Shown: one piece after another, positions 63,748 to 64,000 of the stretch
How the letters are laid out: every line of letters begins with the position of its first letter
Numbering within the stretch: the stretch's first letter is position 1
Assembly: GCA_930990515.1 (NCBI GenBank)
Contig: CAKNPS010000001.1
Span: forward strand, 167,280 to 231,279
Direction of reading: 5' to 3'
DNA from: an uncultured Clostridia bacterium
GTDB lineage: Bacteria; Bacillota; Clostridia; Christensenellales; UBA1242
DNA length: 64,000 bases
The notes under the pieces: model-generated
The model's database searches: none
Told to the model about the DNA's origin: nothing
The model's input: only the letters and a program-made list of their open reading frames with translations
Made by a program: the position numbers and the translations under genes

Positions 63748-64000
63748 CTATTTTACTTGTTCTATTGAACATTTTTCATTGGTTTTATAAATATTTTCAA
63801 ATACCTTTGAAAGTATTTCTCGTTCGCTTGAACTTCGTTCCAGCATAAACGCTTTTATATCTGAAAAATCGATAATTCTATCTTCAATTGTTTTAGGATT
63901 TAATCCTGCTCTATATTCATCACTAAATTCAATCAATTCTATATTTTCTTCATTTGTCGAGCCATTAAGATAATCTTGTTTTTTTAGGAAACCTTTTTTA
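63748..64000 (-). CDS. Partial gene, C-terminal end, unknown
   Basis: The frame is open from the right edge to the stop at 63748, giving 84 residues. They are charged and helical (EFSDEYRAGLNPKTIEDRI and SEREILSKVFENIYK). No membrane segment is present. I cannot name the family. The true start lies outside the window. Confidence 0.65.
   Translation of the reverse strand, partial: KKGFLKKQDYLNGSTNEENIELIEFSDEYRAGLNPKTIEDRIIDFSDIKAFMLERSSSEREILSKVFENIYKTNEKCSIEQVK

Overview
The window is a strongly AT-rich, gene-dense stretch of a bacterial chromosome. The gene content points to a spore-forming member of the Bacillota, most likely an uncultured Clostridia-type lineage. The evidence is a spoVAC-spoVAD-spoVAE set, yunB, a gerA/gerB/gerC receptor operon, a SpoIVFB-like protease, an L10 leader, an isoleucine T-box, ribonuclease J, consensus sigma-A promoters with 17-base spacers, and AGGAGG-type ribosome sites before most genes. 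No phage, IS element, rRNA or CRISPR array was found.

Region 1-10.6 kb (minus strand) holds the conserved translation, lipid and transcription cluster, read from high to low coordinates: rpsB-tsf, frr-uppS-cdsA-rseP, then a polC-like gene, then rimP-nusA-ylxR-ylxQ-infB. The order matches the Bacillus/Clostridium cluster, but pyrH, dxr and proS are absent. The gene at the polC position encodes only the N-terminal, OB and 3'-5' exonuclease parts. Region 10.6-19.7 kb holds a SHOCT membrane protein, an SDR oxidoreductase, a small Cys-rich protein, oligoendopeptidase F, two RNA-modification genes and ileS with its T-box. Region 19.6-25.1 kb is mostly spore-related: a HEPN-like/CBS protein, yunB, the spoVA genes and a Tyr/Pro/Gly-rich lipoprotein. 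Region 25.2-33 kb holds an O-methyltransferase, RNase J, greA, gpmI and an aldehyde dehydrogenase. Region 33-42.5 kb holds rplJL with its leader, ftsH and its partner gene, and the germinant receptor operon. Region 42.5-51.6 kb holds leuS, a flavodoxin-ferredoxin protein, an epimerase-like protein and a transporter-HAD fusion.

Region 51.7-58.8 kb looks accessory. It holds single-gene units (PP2C-like phosphatase, Nudix hydrolase, ART-like protein, prephenate-dehydratase-like protein, an adenosine deaminase-SLOG fusion and a YdjC deacetylase) with tRNA-Arg and tRNA-Ser. Each tRNA gene is preceded by a partial copy of its own 5' half, separated from the intact gene by a structured insert. The two inserts share no long sequence but share the same layout: a stem enclosing GCTC-hairpin-GCTC, then an A/T-rich hairpin, then an inverted tRNA fragment. 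The repeat units are 205 and 203 bases. In both, the only good promoter lies before the truncated copy, so the insert would be part of the pre-tRNA 5' leader. This pair, together with the deaminase-SLOG gene between them, is the best candidate here for something undescribed. Region 58.8-64 kb returns to ordinary genes: mnmA, a TM2 protein, a class III cyclase, a SpoIVFB-like protease and a partial gene at the right edge.
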